From NCBI GenBank assembly GCA_003224055.1, contig QHYE01000043.1, positions 18,872 through 82,871 of the forward strand: a DNA stretch of 64,000 nucleotides, read 5' to 3'. The stretch is from Acidobacteriota bacterium. Lineage in GTDB: Bacteria > Acidobacteriota > Terriglobia > Acidiferrales > UBA7541. Both the position numbers and the translations under genes were made by a program. The stretch's first letter is position 1. Each line of letters begins with the position of its first letter. Shown here piece by piece: positions 1-8,623 of this stretch. Below the pieces are notes generated by a model. It was not told where the DNA came from. It searched no databases and saw only the letters and a list, made by a program, of their open reading frames with translations.

Positions 1-174
1 AGCTATGCACTCACGCGCTTTCTCGCCAGCCAAATCTCCGGTGTTTCCGCCACGGATCCATCGACATTCGCAGCCGTCGTGGCAATCGTCGTGTCGGCAG
101 GCCTAGCCGCCTGCCTGCTTCCCGCCCGCCGCGCAGCCCAAACCGATCCTCTCGTCGCTCTCCGTTACGAATAG
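1..174 (+). CDS. C-terminal end of an ADOP/MacB-FtsX family permease (partial)
   Basis: The frame is open from the first base and stops at TAG 172-174, giving 57 residues. They contain a hydrophobic segment followed by LPARRAAQTDPLVALRYE, the stereotyped ending of MacB/FtsX-type permeases of the acidobacterial duplicated orphan permease (ADOP) group, where the last transmembrane helix is followed by a P-A-R-R-A-x-x-x-D-P-x-x-A-L-R tail. Family members are membrane proteins with two FtsX-like domains and a large periplasmic part, and usually have no ATPase gene beside them. The N-terminal portion lies outside the window, so substrate and length cannot be judged. A second complete member (37669-40095) and two broken ones (61448-63930) occur in this window. 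Confidence 0.85.
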   Translation, partial: SYALTRFLASQISGVSATDPSTFAAVVAIVVSAGLAACLLPARRAAQTDPLVALRYE

Positions 175-360
175 TGCTTCCAACCGCGTTGGCTTGGTTG
201 GCTCGACAAAACTAGCACGGTGCCGCGCGGCGATCGGGGCAGGCAGGGCAGGCCCTTCGTCGCTCAGGGCAAGCGGGCTGGGCTAACTTCTGGCGCGCTA
301 CGGCGCTCCGGTAGCGTAAAATAATTTGGTCATACCCTGTGAGCCGATGGTGAGAATGCC

Positions 361-1914
361 GTGAGAATTCTGTTTGTGGCATCGGAGGGGCTGCCGTTTT
401 CGAAGACGGGCGGCCTAGCGGACGTGGTGGAGGCGCTGCCGAAGGCGCTGGTGGCGCAGGGCCACGAGGTGGCGGTGGTGTTGCCGCGGTATCGCGGAAC
501 GAAGACGACCGCCGTGGTGATACCGAGCTTGACCATTCCGATGGGCGGGACGCGGCTGCGGTTTCCGGCGATTGCCGATGGCACGCAGTTGAATGGCGTG
601 CGGTATTACTTCGTGGATGATCCCGGGTATTTCGACCGCGATGGATTGTACGTCGGGAGCAGCGGAGAGTATGCAGACAACGCGGAACGGTATACGGAAT
701 TTTGCCGGGCAGCGATTGAGGTAGCCAAGCACGTCTGGCCGGCGGATGTATTTCATTGCCACGACTGGCAGACGGCGCTTGTGCCGGTGTTGCTGCGGAC
801 GTCGTACGGAGACGATCCGCTGGTGAAGGACCTGCCGGTGGTGTTCACGATTCATAATATGGGATATCACGGGCTTTTCCCGCCGAGTGTGCTTGAGAGC
901 GCAGGAATTCCGCGAAGCCTATTTCATCCTGGCGGAATCGAGTTTTTTGGCAAGGTGAATTTGCTGAAAGGCGGGCTGGTGTTTTCGGATTATTTGACGA
1001 CGGTAAGCCGGAAGTACGCGGAGGAGATTCAGACGGTGGAGTACGGACATGGTTTGGACGGCGTGGCGCGAAGCCGAAGCGACCGGCTGGTGGGGATTCT
1101 GAATGGCGTGGACTATTCGGAATGGGACCCGGCGAAAGATAAACTGATTGCCGCGAAATATTCGGTGAAGGATTTGGGCGGGAAGCAGGTATGCAAGCAG
1201 GACTTGCTGGGGTTGTTCGGATTGTCGCAGGAACATCTGGGGCGGCCGGTGATCGGAATCGTTTCGCGGTTTGCGGATCAGAAGGGGTTCGATCTGATCG
1301 CGGAGAAGGCGCATGAATTGATGCGCGAGGAGCTGGTGCTGGTGGCGCTGGGGACGGGCGAGCGGAAGTACGAGGATTTTTTCCGGGCGCTGGCGGCGGC
1401 GTATCCGGGGCGCGTGGGCCTGAAGATCGCGTACGACAACGTGATCGCGCACAAGATCGAGGCGGGCGCGGACATGTTCCTGATGCCGTCGCGGTACGAG
1501 CCCTCCGGCTTGAATCAGATGTACAGCTTGAAGTATGGTACGGTGCCGATTGTGAGAGCGACGGGCGGGCTGGACGACAGCATCGAGCCGTTTGACGTGG
1601 AACACGGGACAGGGACGGGATTCAAGTTCAAGGAATATACCGGTGAGGCGCTCCTGTTTGCGGTGCGGCAGGCGCTGCATCATTATATGGATGAGCGGAT
1701 CTGGAAGCGCATCCAATTGAACGGCATGGCGAAGGATTTTTCGTGGAAAGGGCCGGCGGCGGAGTATGCGAAACTGTATGAAGCCGCGCGGGCCGCTCGT
1801 GGAGCAGGGGAAGCCACACAAAGTTCAGGGAGGGCCCCCCAGGGCTCGGGACAAGTGAGCCGTGCAGCGAGACAGGCGGCACGAAACCAAAAGCCTGCTG
1901 CAACATCTAATTAA
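361..1914 (+). CDS. glgA: Glycogen synthase (ADP-glucose type, GT5)
   Basis: Transfers glucose from ADP-glucose to the growing end of an alpha-1,4-glucan, in the cytoplasm. The 517-residue product starts at GTG 361. It has the KTGGLADVV nucleotide-sugar loop near residue 16, the HDWQTAL segment near 140, and the C-terminal GT-B signature SRYEPSGLNQM followed by G-T-V-P-I-V-R-x-T-G-G-L-x-D. Bacterial GlgA is usually about 480 residues; the extra length is a Gly/Ser/Ala/Gln-rich tail of about 40 residues that looks disordered. No other glycogen gene is adjacent. The next gene, a thioredoxin, starts 55 bases downstream on the same strand. Confidence 0.95.
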   Translation: MRILFVASEGLPFSKTGGLADVVEALPKALVAQGHEVAVVLPRYRGTKTTAVVIPSLTIPMGGTRLRFPAIADGTQLNGVRYYFVDDPGYFDRDGLYVGSSGEYADNAERYTEFCRAAIEVAKHVWPADVFHCHDWQTALVPVLLRTSYGDDPLVKDLPVVFTIHNMGYHGLFPPSVLESAGIPRSLFHPGGIEFFGKVNLLKGGLVFSDYLTTVSRKYAEEIQTVEYGHGLDGVARSRSDRLVGILNGVDYSEWDPAKDKLIAAKYSVKDLGGKQVCKQDLLGLFGLSQEHLGRPVIGIVSRFADQKGFDLIAEKAHELMREELVLVALGTGERKYEDFFRALAAAYPGRVGLKIAYDNVIAHKIEAGADMFLMPSRYEPSGLNQMYSLKYGTVPIVRATGGLDDSIEPFDVEHGTGTGFKFKEYTGEALLFAVRQALHHYMDERIWKRIQLNGMAKDFSWKGPAAEYAKLYEAARAARGAGEATQSSGRAPQGSGQVSRAARQAARNQKPAATSN

Positions 1915-1969
1915 CCTGATTCAGGAGAGGAAAGCGGCGGCCGAAGGGCAAGCTGCTGAGAAAAAGAAT

Positions 1970-2308
1970 ATGGCTGACAATTCGATTCAAGCAGCAACGG
2001 ATGTAAATTTCGAAGTCGAAGTGCTTACGGCGAGCAGTACGCAGCCGGTGATGGTGGATTTCTGGGCGGAATGGTGCCGGCCGTGCCACATGCTGGCGCC
2101 GACGGTGGCGGAGATTGCGCACGACTATGCCGGCAAGCTCAAGGTGATGAAGCTGAACGTGGACGAGGCTATGAATTCAGCGGGCCGGTACCGCGTGCAG
2201 GGAATCCCGACACTGCTGTTGTTTAAGAACGGGCAGGTTGTGGAGCAGATTGTGGGAGCGGTGCCGAAAGATCAAATCACCAAGGCGTTGGACCGGCACC
2301 TCGCGTAA
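1970..2308 (+). CDS. trxA: Thioredoxin
   Basis: Small cytoplasmic dithiol/disulfide oxidoreductase of 112 residues. It has the thioredoxin-fold pattern VDFWAEWCRPCHMLAPTV with active site W-C-R-P-C, in which Arg replaces the usual Gly of WCGPC, and the cis-proline region GIPTLLLFKNG. The frame is open upstream to 1862, but ATG 1970 (MADNSIQ) gives the normal family length; the upstream codons overlap glgA and look non-coding. A hairpin terminator follows at 2331. The CRPC variant should alter the redox potential relative to CGPC; that is inference. Confidence 0.93.
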   Translation: MADNSIQAATDVNFEVEVLTASSTQPVMVDFWAEWCRPCHMLAPTVAEIAHDYAGKLKVMKLNVDEAMNSAGRYRVQGIPTLLLFKNGQVVEQIVGAVPKDQITKALDRHLA

Positions 2309-2330
2309 AGCAAGATTCGAAGGATGGAGA

Positions 2331-2370
2331 AGGCGTGTCGTGAAATTGCGTGCGGCACGCCTTTTTGTTT
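2331..2370 (+). terminator. Rho-independent terminator after trxA
   Basis: AGGCGTG (2331-2337) pairs with CACGCCT (2356-2362). The stem can be extended inward by mixed GC and GU pairs, and it is followed directly by TTTTGTTT. It lies 22 bases after the trxA stop, as expected for an intrinsic terminator. Confidence 0.7.
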
Positions 2371-2415
2371 GTGCCGGGTGGAGATTTCCGACTCGAGGGT
2401 GTGGGGAAAAGTGGG

Positions 2416-3003
2416 ATGAAAGAAGCTGAAAGAAAAATGGTTCGCTGCCGCTGGGCGGGGAATGAGCTGAGCATTCCCTATCATGATGAGGAATGGGGCG
2501 TGCCCGTGCACGAGGAGCGGAAGTGGTTTGAGTTTTTGATATTGGAGGGCGCGCAAGCGGGGTTGAGTTGGGACACGGTTTTGCGGAAGCGGGCGAGGTA
2601 CCGAGAAGTGTTTGACGGATTCGATCCGGAGAAAGTGGCGCGTTATGACAAGCGGAAAGTGCGGGAGCTGCTGGGGGACGCGGGGATTATCCGGAACCGG
2701 TTGAAGATTGCGGCGGCGATTGGGAATGCGCGGGCGTTTTTGAAAGTGCAAGAAGAGTTTGGGACGTTTGATGCGTATATCTGGAGGTTTGTGGGTGGGC
2801 GGCCGAAGCAGAATGCGTGGAAGAAGCACGAACGCTTGCCGGCGAAGACGGTGGAATCGGACGCGTTGAGCAAGGATTTGCAGAAGCGGGGGTTTCGGTT
2901 TGTGGGGTCGACGATTTGTTATGCGCTGATGCAGGCGACGGGGATGGTGAACGATCACCTGGTGAGTTGCTTTCGGTATAAGGAATTGTCCCGACAGCGC
3001 TGA
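2416..3003 (+). CDS. tag: DNA-3-methyladenine glycosylase I
   Basis: Excises 3-methyladenine from alkylated DNA in base-excision repair. The sequence follows TagA end to end: MVRCRW, YHDEEWGVP, the LEGAQAGLSWDTVLRKR segment with the catalytic-pocket Glu, DAGIIRNRLKI, and C-terminal KRGFRFVGSTICYALMQATG then NDHLVSC. The zinc ligands expected in Tag (Cys near the N-terminus, His of YHD, His and Cys of the NDHLVSC block) are all present. ATG 2416 is used here; ATG 2437 (MVRCRW) gives a start that matches the E. coli protein more exactly. The frame is open to 2350 but those codons overlap the trxA terminator. Confidence 0.93.
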   Translation: MKEAERKMVRCRWAGNELSIPYHDEEWGVPVHEERKWFEFLILEGAQAGLSWDTVLRKRARYREVFDGFDPEKVARYDKRKVRELLGDAGIIRNRLKIAAAIGNARAFLKVQEEFGTFDAYIWRFVGGRPKQNAWKKHERLPAKTVESDALSKDLQKRGFRFVGSTICYALMQATGMVNDHLVSCFRYKELSRQR

Positions 3004-3133
3004 ATGGAAGGCTTGCTTGCGTTGAGGGCGGGGCGAGCTTACGATTAGAACCTGCCGTTTCTTGGTGCTTTCCAAAGTAGTAAAGGCGAAGTAAAGATTG
3101 CGGCGCGGAAGTGTGATTGAGGAGAGAGTCTGA

Positions 3134-4432
3134 ATGAAATCGGTGGTGGTGGTGGGGGCGCAGTGGGGCGACGAGGGCAAAGGCAAGGTGGTGGACTACC
3201 TTGCGGGGTCGTTTGATTACATTGCGCGCGTGGCGGGCGGGCACAACGCGGGGCACACCGTCATCATCGGGAAGGACCGTTATGTACTGCAGCTGATTCC
3301 TTGCGGGATTCTGCGGCCGAAGCAGCAGGCGGTGATCGGAACGGGCGTGGTGGTGGATCCGGCGGCGCTGGTGGCGGAAATCGAGACGCTTTCGAAAGCG
3401 GGCATTGAGGTGAAGGGGCGGTTGCACGTCAGCAACCGCTCGCACCTGATTTTTCCGTATCACCGGGAGCTGGACAAAGCCGCGGAAGGTGCGCGGGGCG
3501 CGGACAAAATTGGCACAACTTCACGCGGGATTGGGCCGGCGTACGAAGACAAGATGGCGCGGCGTGGGCTGCGGATGTGCGATTTGCTGGAGCCGGAGAT
3601 GTTTCGAAAGAAAGCCGCGCACGTAGTGGCGGAGAAAAACCGGCTGGCGAAAGGCGCGTACGGGGCGAATATTGATTTTTCGCATGAAGTGGAAGAAACG
3701 CTGAAGCTGGGCGAGAAAATTCGCGGCTACATTTGCGATACGGCGGAATTGGTGAACCGCGCGCTGGACGAAGGGAAGTCGGTGCTGTTCGAAGGCGCGC
3801 AGGGAACGATGTTGGACATCGATCACGGGACGTACCCGTTCGTGACGTCGTCGAGCGCGACTTCGGGGGGTGCTGCGACAGGCGTGGGCGTGCCGCCGAC
3901 AAAGCTCAAACACGTGCTGGGGATTTCCAAGGCATATACGACGCGCGTGGGCAGTGGGCCGTTTCCGACGGAGATGCCGGACCTGGATGCGCAAGAAGTG
4001 CGCGCGCGCGGGAAAGAGTTTGGAGCGGTGACGGGGCGGCCACGGCGCTGCGGCTGGCTGGATCTGCAAGTGCTACGGTACGCGAAAATGATCAATGGGA
4101 TTGATTCGCTGGTGATTACGAAGCTGGATGTGTTTGACACGCAGAGGGAGATTCAGGTTTGCGTGGCCTACAAGTACAAAGGCACGCCGCTGAAGGAAAT
4201 GCCGGCGCTGGCGGAAGAGTACGAGCGGGTGACAGCAGAGTACAAGACGCTGCCGGGTTGGAATGAAACGACATACGGCTTGAAAGACGGAGCGAAGCTG
4301 CCCAAGGCGGCGGTGGAGTATTTGCGATTTATTTCGGATTTTCTGCAAGTGGAGATCGGCATGATTTCCACGGGGCCGGAGCGCGACGCGACGATTGTGC
4401 CGGCGGGGACGCTGCTGGCGCGGTGGCTGTGA
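3134..4432 (+). CDS. purA: Adenylosuccinate synthetase
   Basis: Condenses IMP and aspartate using GTP to make adenylosuccinate, the first committed step to AMP. The 432-residue product has normal length. It opens with VVVVGAQWGDEGKGK, the GTP-binding glycine-rich loop with the catalytic Asp, followed by GGHNAGHT with the catalytic His, GTTSRGIGPAYEDK, the LFEGAQGTMLDIDHGTYPFVTSS block, and the C-terminal GRPRRCGWLDL loop. A GGAGAG ribosome-binding site lies at 3121-3126, eight bases before ATG. The gene stands alone with about 130 bases of apparently non-coding sequence upstream. Confidence 0.97.
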   Translation: MKSVVVVGAQWGDEGKGKVVDYLAGSFDYIARVAGGHNAGHTVIIGKDRYVLQLIPCGILRPKQQAVIGTGVVVDPAALVAEIETLSKAGIEVKGRLHVSNRSHLIFPYHRELDKAAEGARGADKIGTTSRGIGPAYEDKMARRGLRMCDLLEPEMFRKKAAHVVAEKNRLAKGAYGANIDFSHEVEETLKLGEKIRGYICDTAELVNRALDEGKSVLFEGAQGTMLDIDHGTYPFVTSSSATSGGAATGVGVPPTKLKHVLGISKAYTTRVGSGPFPTEMPDLDAQEVRARGKEFGAVTGRPRRCGWLDLQVLRYAKMINGIDSLVITKLDVFDTQREIQVCVAYKYKGTPLKEMPALAEEYERVTAEYKTLPGWNETTYGLKDGAKLPKAAVEYLRFISDFLQVEIGMISTGPERDATIVPAGTLLARWL

Positions 4433-4436
4433 AGAA

Positions 4437-4490
4437 GTGACTCGTGACTCGTGACTAGAAGTTATCTGATGAGTTCTAGTGACTGGTGAC
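4437..4490 (+). repeat. Short direct and inverted repeats between purA and moeA
   Basis: Three overlapping copies of a GTGACT(C) unit run at about 4437-4456, followed by an inverted pair ACTAGAA (4454-4460) and TTCTAGT (4474-4480), and then GTGACTGGTGACTTG. The block sits in the 97-base gap before moeA and is not coding. Function unknown; it may be a degenerate copy of a dispersed short repeat. Confidence 0.5.
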
Positions 4491-4529
4491 TTGTGGCGCC
4501 GCGGTATCGGGTGCCAGACTCTACTTGAA

Positions 4530-5741
4530 ATGCTCACCTTTGAAGAAGCACGCGGAAAGATAATCGAACAACTTGGGAAGAGAAAAGGACCATTCGCGAC
4601 TGCGGTTGTGAGTGTGTGGGAGGCGCTGGGATTGGTGTTGGCGGAGGAAGTGAAAACGGATCGGGAGTATCCGCCGTTTGACCGGTCGACGCGGGATGGA
4701 TATGCGGTGCGCGCGAAGGAAGTTGCTCCGGACGCCAAACTGAAATGTGTGGGAGAAATCAAGGCGGGCGATACGGTGACCGAACCGCTCGCGGCCGGGA
4801 CTTGCGTGCAAATCATGACGGGGGCAGCGATTCCACGCGGCGCCGACGCGGTGGTGATGATCGAGCACACGCAGCGAGAGGGAGAGGTGGTGCGATTCGA
4901 ACGAGCGGCGCAACCGGGGCAAAACATTGTGCCGCGGGGGAGCGAGGCCGCGGCGGGGCAGACGCTGCTTAGACCCGGGATGCGCTTGGGCTACGCGGAA
5001 CTGGCGCTGGCGGCGCAAGTCGGCGCGGCGGAATTGCAATGCGCGAGGAAGCCGCGTGTGGCGATCTTGTCGACGGGGGATGAGGTTGTACCGGTCGAGG
5101 TGGCGCCGGGGGCATTTCAGATTCGAAACAGCAACAGTGTTTCGCTGGCAGCGCAAGTGCGGATTGCCGGGGGTGAGCCGGTTGCGTTGGGAAATGCGGC
5201 GGACCGGGTCGAGGAGCTGGGAGAGAAAATCGAGCGAGGGCTGAAAGAGGACGTACTGGTGCTTTCAGGTGGCGTTTCGATGGGGAAGTATGACCTGGTG
5301 GAAAAAGTTCTGAAGGCCATGGGAGCGGAGTTTTACTTTGATGCAGTGGCGATTCGGCCGGGGAAGCCTGCAGTGTTCGGGATGTGCCAGGGGAAGCCGG
5401 TGTTTGGGTTGCCGGGGAACCCGGTTTCGACGATGGTAACGTTCGAATTGTTCGTGCCGCCGGCGATCGATTTGTTGAACGGGGCGGAGGCTCGGCCGCT
5501 GCCGCTGGTGGAAGCGCGGCTGGGAGAAGCGCTGAGTGAGAAACTGGGGTTGGCACACTTTCTGCCGGCGCGGGTAGAGTGGCGCGGAGGGGCGCCTGAA
5601 GTGAAGGCTTTGAAATGGCAGGGATCGGGAGACATTGCGGCGCTGGCAAAGGCGAATTGTTTTTTGGTGGTGCCCGCGGACCGGGACAAGATTGCGGCGG
5701 GGGAGAGGGTATCGGTGCTGCTGCGGAAGGATGTGGTCTAG
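4530..5741 (+). CDS. moeA: Molybdopterin molybdotransferase
   Basis: Inserts molybdate into adenylylated molybdopterin to form molybdenum cofactor. ATG 4530 gives 403 residues, the usual size. Recognisable parts: [12 protein letters not shown] at the start, [16 protein letters not shown], the [18 protein letters not shown] segment, [12 protein letters not shown] of the MoaB-like domain, [15 protein letters not shown], and [22 protein letters not shown] longer in-frame start at 4479 would add 17 residues lying in the repeat block, so I reject it. It begins a molybdenum-cofactor cluster, with moaC 8 bases downstream. Confidence 0.95.
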   Translation: MLTFEEARGKIIEQLGKRKGPFATAVVSVWEALGLVLAEEVKTDREYPPFDRSTRDGYAVRAKEVAPDAKLKCVGEIKAGDTVTEPLAAGTCVQIMTGAAIPRGADAVVMIEHTQREGEVVRFERAAQPGQNIVPRGSEAAAGQTLLRPGMRLGYAELALAAQVGAAELQCARKPRVAILSTGDEVVPVEVAPGAFQIRNSNSVSLAAQVRIAGGEPVALGNAADRVEELGEKIERGLKEDVLVLSGGVSMGKYDLVEKVLKAMGAEFYFDAVAIRPGKPAVFGMCQGKPVFGLPGNPVSTMVTFELFVPPAIDLLNGAEARPLPLVEARLGEALSEKLGLAHFLPARVEWRGGAPEVKALKWQGSGDIAALAKANCFLVVPADRDKIAAGERVSVLLRKDVV

Positions 5742-5748
5742 GCGCAAG

Positions 5749-6243
5749 ATGGCAAAGCTTTCTCATTACGGGAGCCGGGGTGAAGTGAGCATGGTAGACG
5801 TGTCGGCGAAGGCGGTGACGACACGGACGGCGGAGGCGCGAGGGTTCGTACAGATGAAGCCGGGGGTGGTGCGCGCCGTCAGACGGCTGAAGAATCCAAA
5901 GGGGAATCCGCTGGAAGTGGCGCGGATTGCGGGGATTGCGGCTGCAAAAAGGACGGCGGAATGGATACCTCTTTGTCATCCACTGCCGCTCACGCACATT
6001 GATGTGACCGCACGGCTATGCAAGAATGGCGTGGAACTACATTCCAGTGTGACGACGGCCGCTCAGACGGGTGTGGAGATGGAAGCCCTGGTAGCCGTTG
6101 CCGCCGCAGCCCTCACGGTCTACGACATGTGCAAAGCACTCGATAAGGGGATGAAAATCACGGACATTGTTCTCGTCAGCAAGACGGGCGGGAAGAGCGG
6201 GGATTTCCATCGAAAGCGTGCTCCGTCGAAGGGCAGAGAATGA
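5749..6243 (+). CDS. moaC: Cyclic pyranopterin monophosphate synthase
   Basis: Works after MoaA to make cyclic pyranopterin monophosphate from the 3',8-cyclo-GTP intermediate, in cytoplasmic molybdenum-cofactor synthesis. The 164-residue protein has the family landmarks [17 protein letters not shown], the [22 protein letters not shown] block with the catalytic His-Pro-Leu region, and [31 protein letters not shown] 5749 is chosen because the frame upstream overlaps moeA. The stop overlaps the start of the next gene by four bases (ATGA), so the two are probably translationally coupled. Confidence 0.95.
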   Translation: MAKLSHYGSRGEVSMVDVSAKAVTTRTAEARGFVQMKPGVVRAVRRLKNPKGNPLEVARIAGIAAAKRTAEWIPLCHPLPLTHIDVTARLCKNGVELHSSVTTAAQTGVEMEALVAVAAAALTVYDMCKALDKGMKITDIVLVSKTGGKSGDFHRKRAPSKGRE

Positions 6244-6998
6244 GTGCGGCAGGCGGAAAATCCGTAAAGTTGCTGCTGGCGGAGGACAATCCGCTGGTGC
6301 GCGAACTCATCGTGAAAGGGCTGGAACCGTTCTGCGAGGTCGAGACCTCCGCGGACGGGGCAGATGCTTTGCTCAAAGTCATTGATAACCCTCCCGACGT
6401 GATCCTCTGCGACTACAAAATGCCGGGGCTGGACGGACGGCAACTCTTCGAAAAGCTGCGCGGGCGCGATGCGACCAAACACATCCCGTTTTTGTTCATG
6501 GCTAGCCGCCCGGACATCGAAGAACGGCTGAGGCCCTTGGTGGACGGCGTCGAGGATTTCATCCCCAAGCCATTTTTGGTGAAGGATCTGGTGCGCGTTA
6601 CGAAAAAGGTGGTTGACCGGCTGCACCTCGAAAAACTGCAGAAGAAAGCGTCGCGGCCGGGGGTCATCCAAGGCCGGCTTGAAGAGATGAGCATGATCGA
6701 CCTGATGCAGTCTCTGGAGATGGGCCAGAAGTCGTGCCGGTTGATGGTGCGGCAGGGCGGCACACAGGGCGAGCTGTATTTTGCGGGCGGGCAGTGCCGG
6801 GACGCGAAGGTTGGCAAAGTGGAAGGCGACGACGCGGTTTACAAAGTGGTGTTGTGGACCGAGGGCGAATTTGAGATTGATTTCAATGCGGCGAACGCCT
6901 CGACGCGAACCACGACCACCCGGAATACGACGGGCCTGCTGATGGAAGCGATGCGGCTGATGGACGAAGCCAACCGCGATGCGGTTGGAACGAAGTGA
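6240..6998 (+). CDS. Response regulator: REC domain plus DUF4388
   Basis: 252 residues. Residues 8-130 form a receiver domain: acidic pair E15-D16, phosphoacceptor D58 in [10 protein letters not shown], and lysine in FIPKPF. The switch Ser/Thr position reads FMASRPD. Residues 137-220 resemble DUF4388 ([16 protein letters not shown] ... [25 protein letters not shown]), a domain found with REC in gliding, type IV pilus and surface-signalling proteins. There is no DNA-binding domain, so output is probably by protein contact. It overlaps moaC by ATGA and lies between moaC and moaB, an unusual place for a signalling gene. No histidine kinase is adjacent. Confidence 0.85.
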   Translation: MSAAGGKSVKLLLAEDNPLVRELIVKGLEPFCEVETSADGADALLKVIDNPPDVILCDYKMPGLDGRQLFEKLRGRDATKHIPFLFMASRPDIEERLRPLVDGVEDFIPKPFLVKDLVRVTKKVVDRLHLEKLQKKASRPGVIQGRLEEMSMIDLMQSLEMGQKSCRLMVRQGGTQGELYFAGGQCRDAKVGKVEGDDAVYKVVLWTEGEFEIDFNAANASTRTTTTRNTTGLLMEAMRLMDEANRDAVGTK

Positions 6999-7020
6999 GC
7001 CTGCTCTAGAAACCTGCCCG

Positions 7021-7497
7021 ATGCGCATAGCGGTCCTCACCATTAGCGACACGGCAGCGAAAAACGAACGTGAAGATTTGTCGGGACCGGCGGTGGTCGC
7101 ATTTTGCCGCGGGCTGGGGTGGGAAGTTACTTCGGCTTTTATCGTGTCCGATGATCCTGCAGATATTCGGGAGCAGTTACGTGTCCTTGCGGACTCTGGG
7201 CAAGTGGATCTACTGCTGACAACCGGTGGAACGGGGATTGGCCCGCGGGACAACACTCCGGAAGCGACGCAGGCTGTGGCGGACCGCATTGTGCCAGGGA
7301 TTTCCGAAGAGATGCGGCGCAAAGGCCTGGAGCACACGCCGACGGCCGTGCTCTCGCGCAGCACGGCGGCCGTAAGAAGCAAGACGCTGATCGTCAACCT
7401 GCCCGGAAGCCCCAAAGGCGCTGTCGAATCGTTGGAGGCGATAGCGCATCTGCTGCCTCACGCGGTAAAGGTCTTGAACGGCGCGCGACACGATTAA
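7021..7497 (+). CDS. moaB: MoaB/Mog-type molybdopterin adenylyltransferase
   Basis: Adenylylates molybdopterin before molybdate insertion by MoeA. ATG 7021 gives 158 residues, typical for MoaB/Mog; the frame is open to 6979 but those codons overlap the response regulator. Diagnostic pieces are MRIAVLTISDTAAKNEREDLSGP, with the substrate-binding Asp-x-x-Ser-Gly, LLLTTGGTGIGPRDNTPEAT, with the GGTG motif and catalytic Asp, and LIVNLPGSPKGAVESLEAI. MoaB and MogA are not separable by eye. Last gene of the cofactor cluster; its 3' end overlaps the convergent HicB-like gene by four bases. Confidence 0.92.
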   Translation: MRIAVLTISDTAAKNEREDLSGPAVVAFCRGLGWEVTSAFIVSDDPADIREQLRVLADSGQVDLLLTTGGTGIGPRDNTPEATQAVADRIVPGISEEMRRKGLEHTPTAVLSRSTAAVRSKTLIVNLPGSPKGAVESLEAIAHLLPHAVKVLNGARHD

Positions 7498-7656
7498 TTG
7501 CCGAGACAGAGCGCGATAACCTCGCGGGCTCGTTTCATGAGTGTGTCGAGCGTCCTGGCCTGCGTGTGGCACCCGCGGAGAGAACGGACCGTGGCCACGT
7601 AATAGCCGGCCTCGTCCTGTTCAATCAACACCGTAAATTTCCTCTTTGGTTTCACG
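7494..7656 (-). CDS. Orphan HicB-like antitoxin-fold protein
   Basis: A 53-residue product (MKPKRKFTVLIEQDEAGYYV...) matching the short HicB/UPF0150 pattern F-T-V-x-I-E-x-D-E-x-G-Y-Y-V-A-x-V-x-S-L-x-G-C-H-T-Q-x-x-T-L. GTG 7656 is chosen because an AGGAGG site (complement of 7665-7670) sits at ideal spacing; an ATG at 7685 would add ten unrelated residues. It lacks a C-terminal DNA-binding domain, and no HicA toxin lies next to it, so it is an orphan. Confidence 0.7.
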
Positions 7657-7742
7657 GGTGGACCCTCCTGCAGTGATTCTAACATGGTGGGCAAGATTCT
7701 TAGGTTGACCGATTCCTGAATCGAGTCAAGAATGTTTGCACC

Positions 7743-8570
7743 ATGGAACAGAAACTAACAGACATGCGACTTGCAGTTTTGGGAACGGGAAAGCTCGGCG
7801 GAATCTTGCTTCGAGCCTATCTGAAGCAAGGACTCTTTGCGCCGAAAAACGTCAGCGCGACGGTGAAGCGCGGCGAAAAGGCCGCGGCCCTGGCGAAGGA
7901 GTTGGGCGTTGCGGTAACGACGGAGAATCGCAAGGCAGTGCAGGGAGCGGACATCGTGTTGCTGGGTGTGAAGCCCCAAGTGGTTGGAGATGTGCTGAAG
8001 GAAATCGCGCCGAAGCTGACTGCGAAGACGCTGGTCATCTCTGTGGCAGCATCGGTGCCGACGAGCTACATCGAGCAGCGTCTGCGCGGGAAAGTGCCGG
8101 TGGTGCGGGCGATGCCGAATACGCCTTCGACGGTGGGATGCGGAATGACGGGCATTTGCCGCGGCGCGCATGCGGGGGCGGAACACTTGGAAACAGCACG
8201 GGCCATGTTCGATGCAGTGGGTCGGACGGTGGTCGTTGACGAAAAAAATATGGATGCGGTGACCGGGCTCTCGGCGAGCGGGCCGGCCTTTGCCTATATT
8301 ATTCTCGAGTCGCTGGCGGAAGCCGGGGTAAAAGTGGGCCTGCCACGCGACGTCGCGACGCTGCTGGCGGCGCAGACGATGAAGGGCGCGGCCAGCGTGG
8401 TCCTGGAAACGGGGGATCACCCGGCCTTGCTGAAAGACGCTGTGACCACGCCCGCCGGCTGCACGATTGACGGGATTCTGGAGCTGGAAGAGGGCAAGCT
8501 GCGAGTGACTTTGATCAAGGCGGTGGTGAAAGCAACGAGCCGGGCGGGCGAACTGCTATTTGAGAAATAA
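7743..8570 (+). CDS. proC: Pyrroline-5-carboxylate reductase
   Basis: Last step of proline synthesis, the NAD(P)H-dependent reduction of pyrroline-5-carboxylate. 275 residues. The N-terminal Rossmann fold is LAVLGTGKLGGILL, followed by ADIVLLGVKPQVVGDVL, VVRAMPNTPSTVGCGMTGIC, and the C-terminal dimerisation and substrate block VTGLSASGPAFAYIILESLAEAGVKVGLPRDVA ... TTPAGCTIDGILELEEG. ATG 7764 (MRLAVLG) is an alternative start. Possibly co-transcribed with the nuo operon, which begins 53 bases downstream, but nothing in the sequence proves it. Confidence 0.95.
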   Translation: MEQKLTDMRLAVLGTGKLGGILLRAYLKQGLFAPKNVSATVKRGEKAAALAKELGVAVTTENRKAVQGADIVLLGVKPQVVGDVLKEIAPKLTAKTLVISVAASVPTSYIEQRLRGKVPVVRAMPNTPSTVGCGMTGICRGAHAGAEHLETARAMFDAVGRTVVVDEKNMDAVTGLSASGPAFAYIILESLAEAGVKVGLPRDVATLLAAQTMKGAASVVLETGDHPALLKDAVTTPAGCTIDGILELEEGKLRVTLIKAVVKATSRAGELLFEK

Positions 8571-8623
8571 CGGGTAGTTGCCTGTGTTCGAATTGATGGT
8601 AGGATGCTGCGCGTGAGGGGGCC

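Noticed and set aside
919..1821. 300-codon - strand frame over glgA
   Set aside because: Arg/His/Pro-rich antisense shadow; glgA motifs on the other strand are unambiguous.
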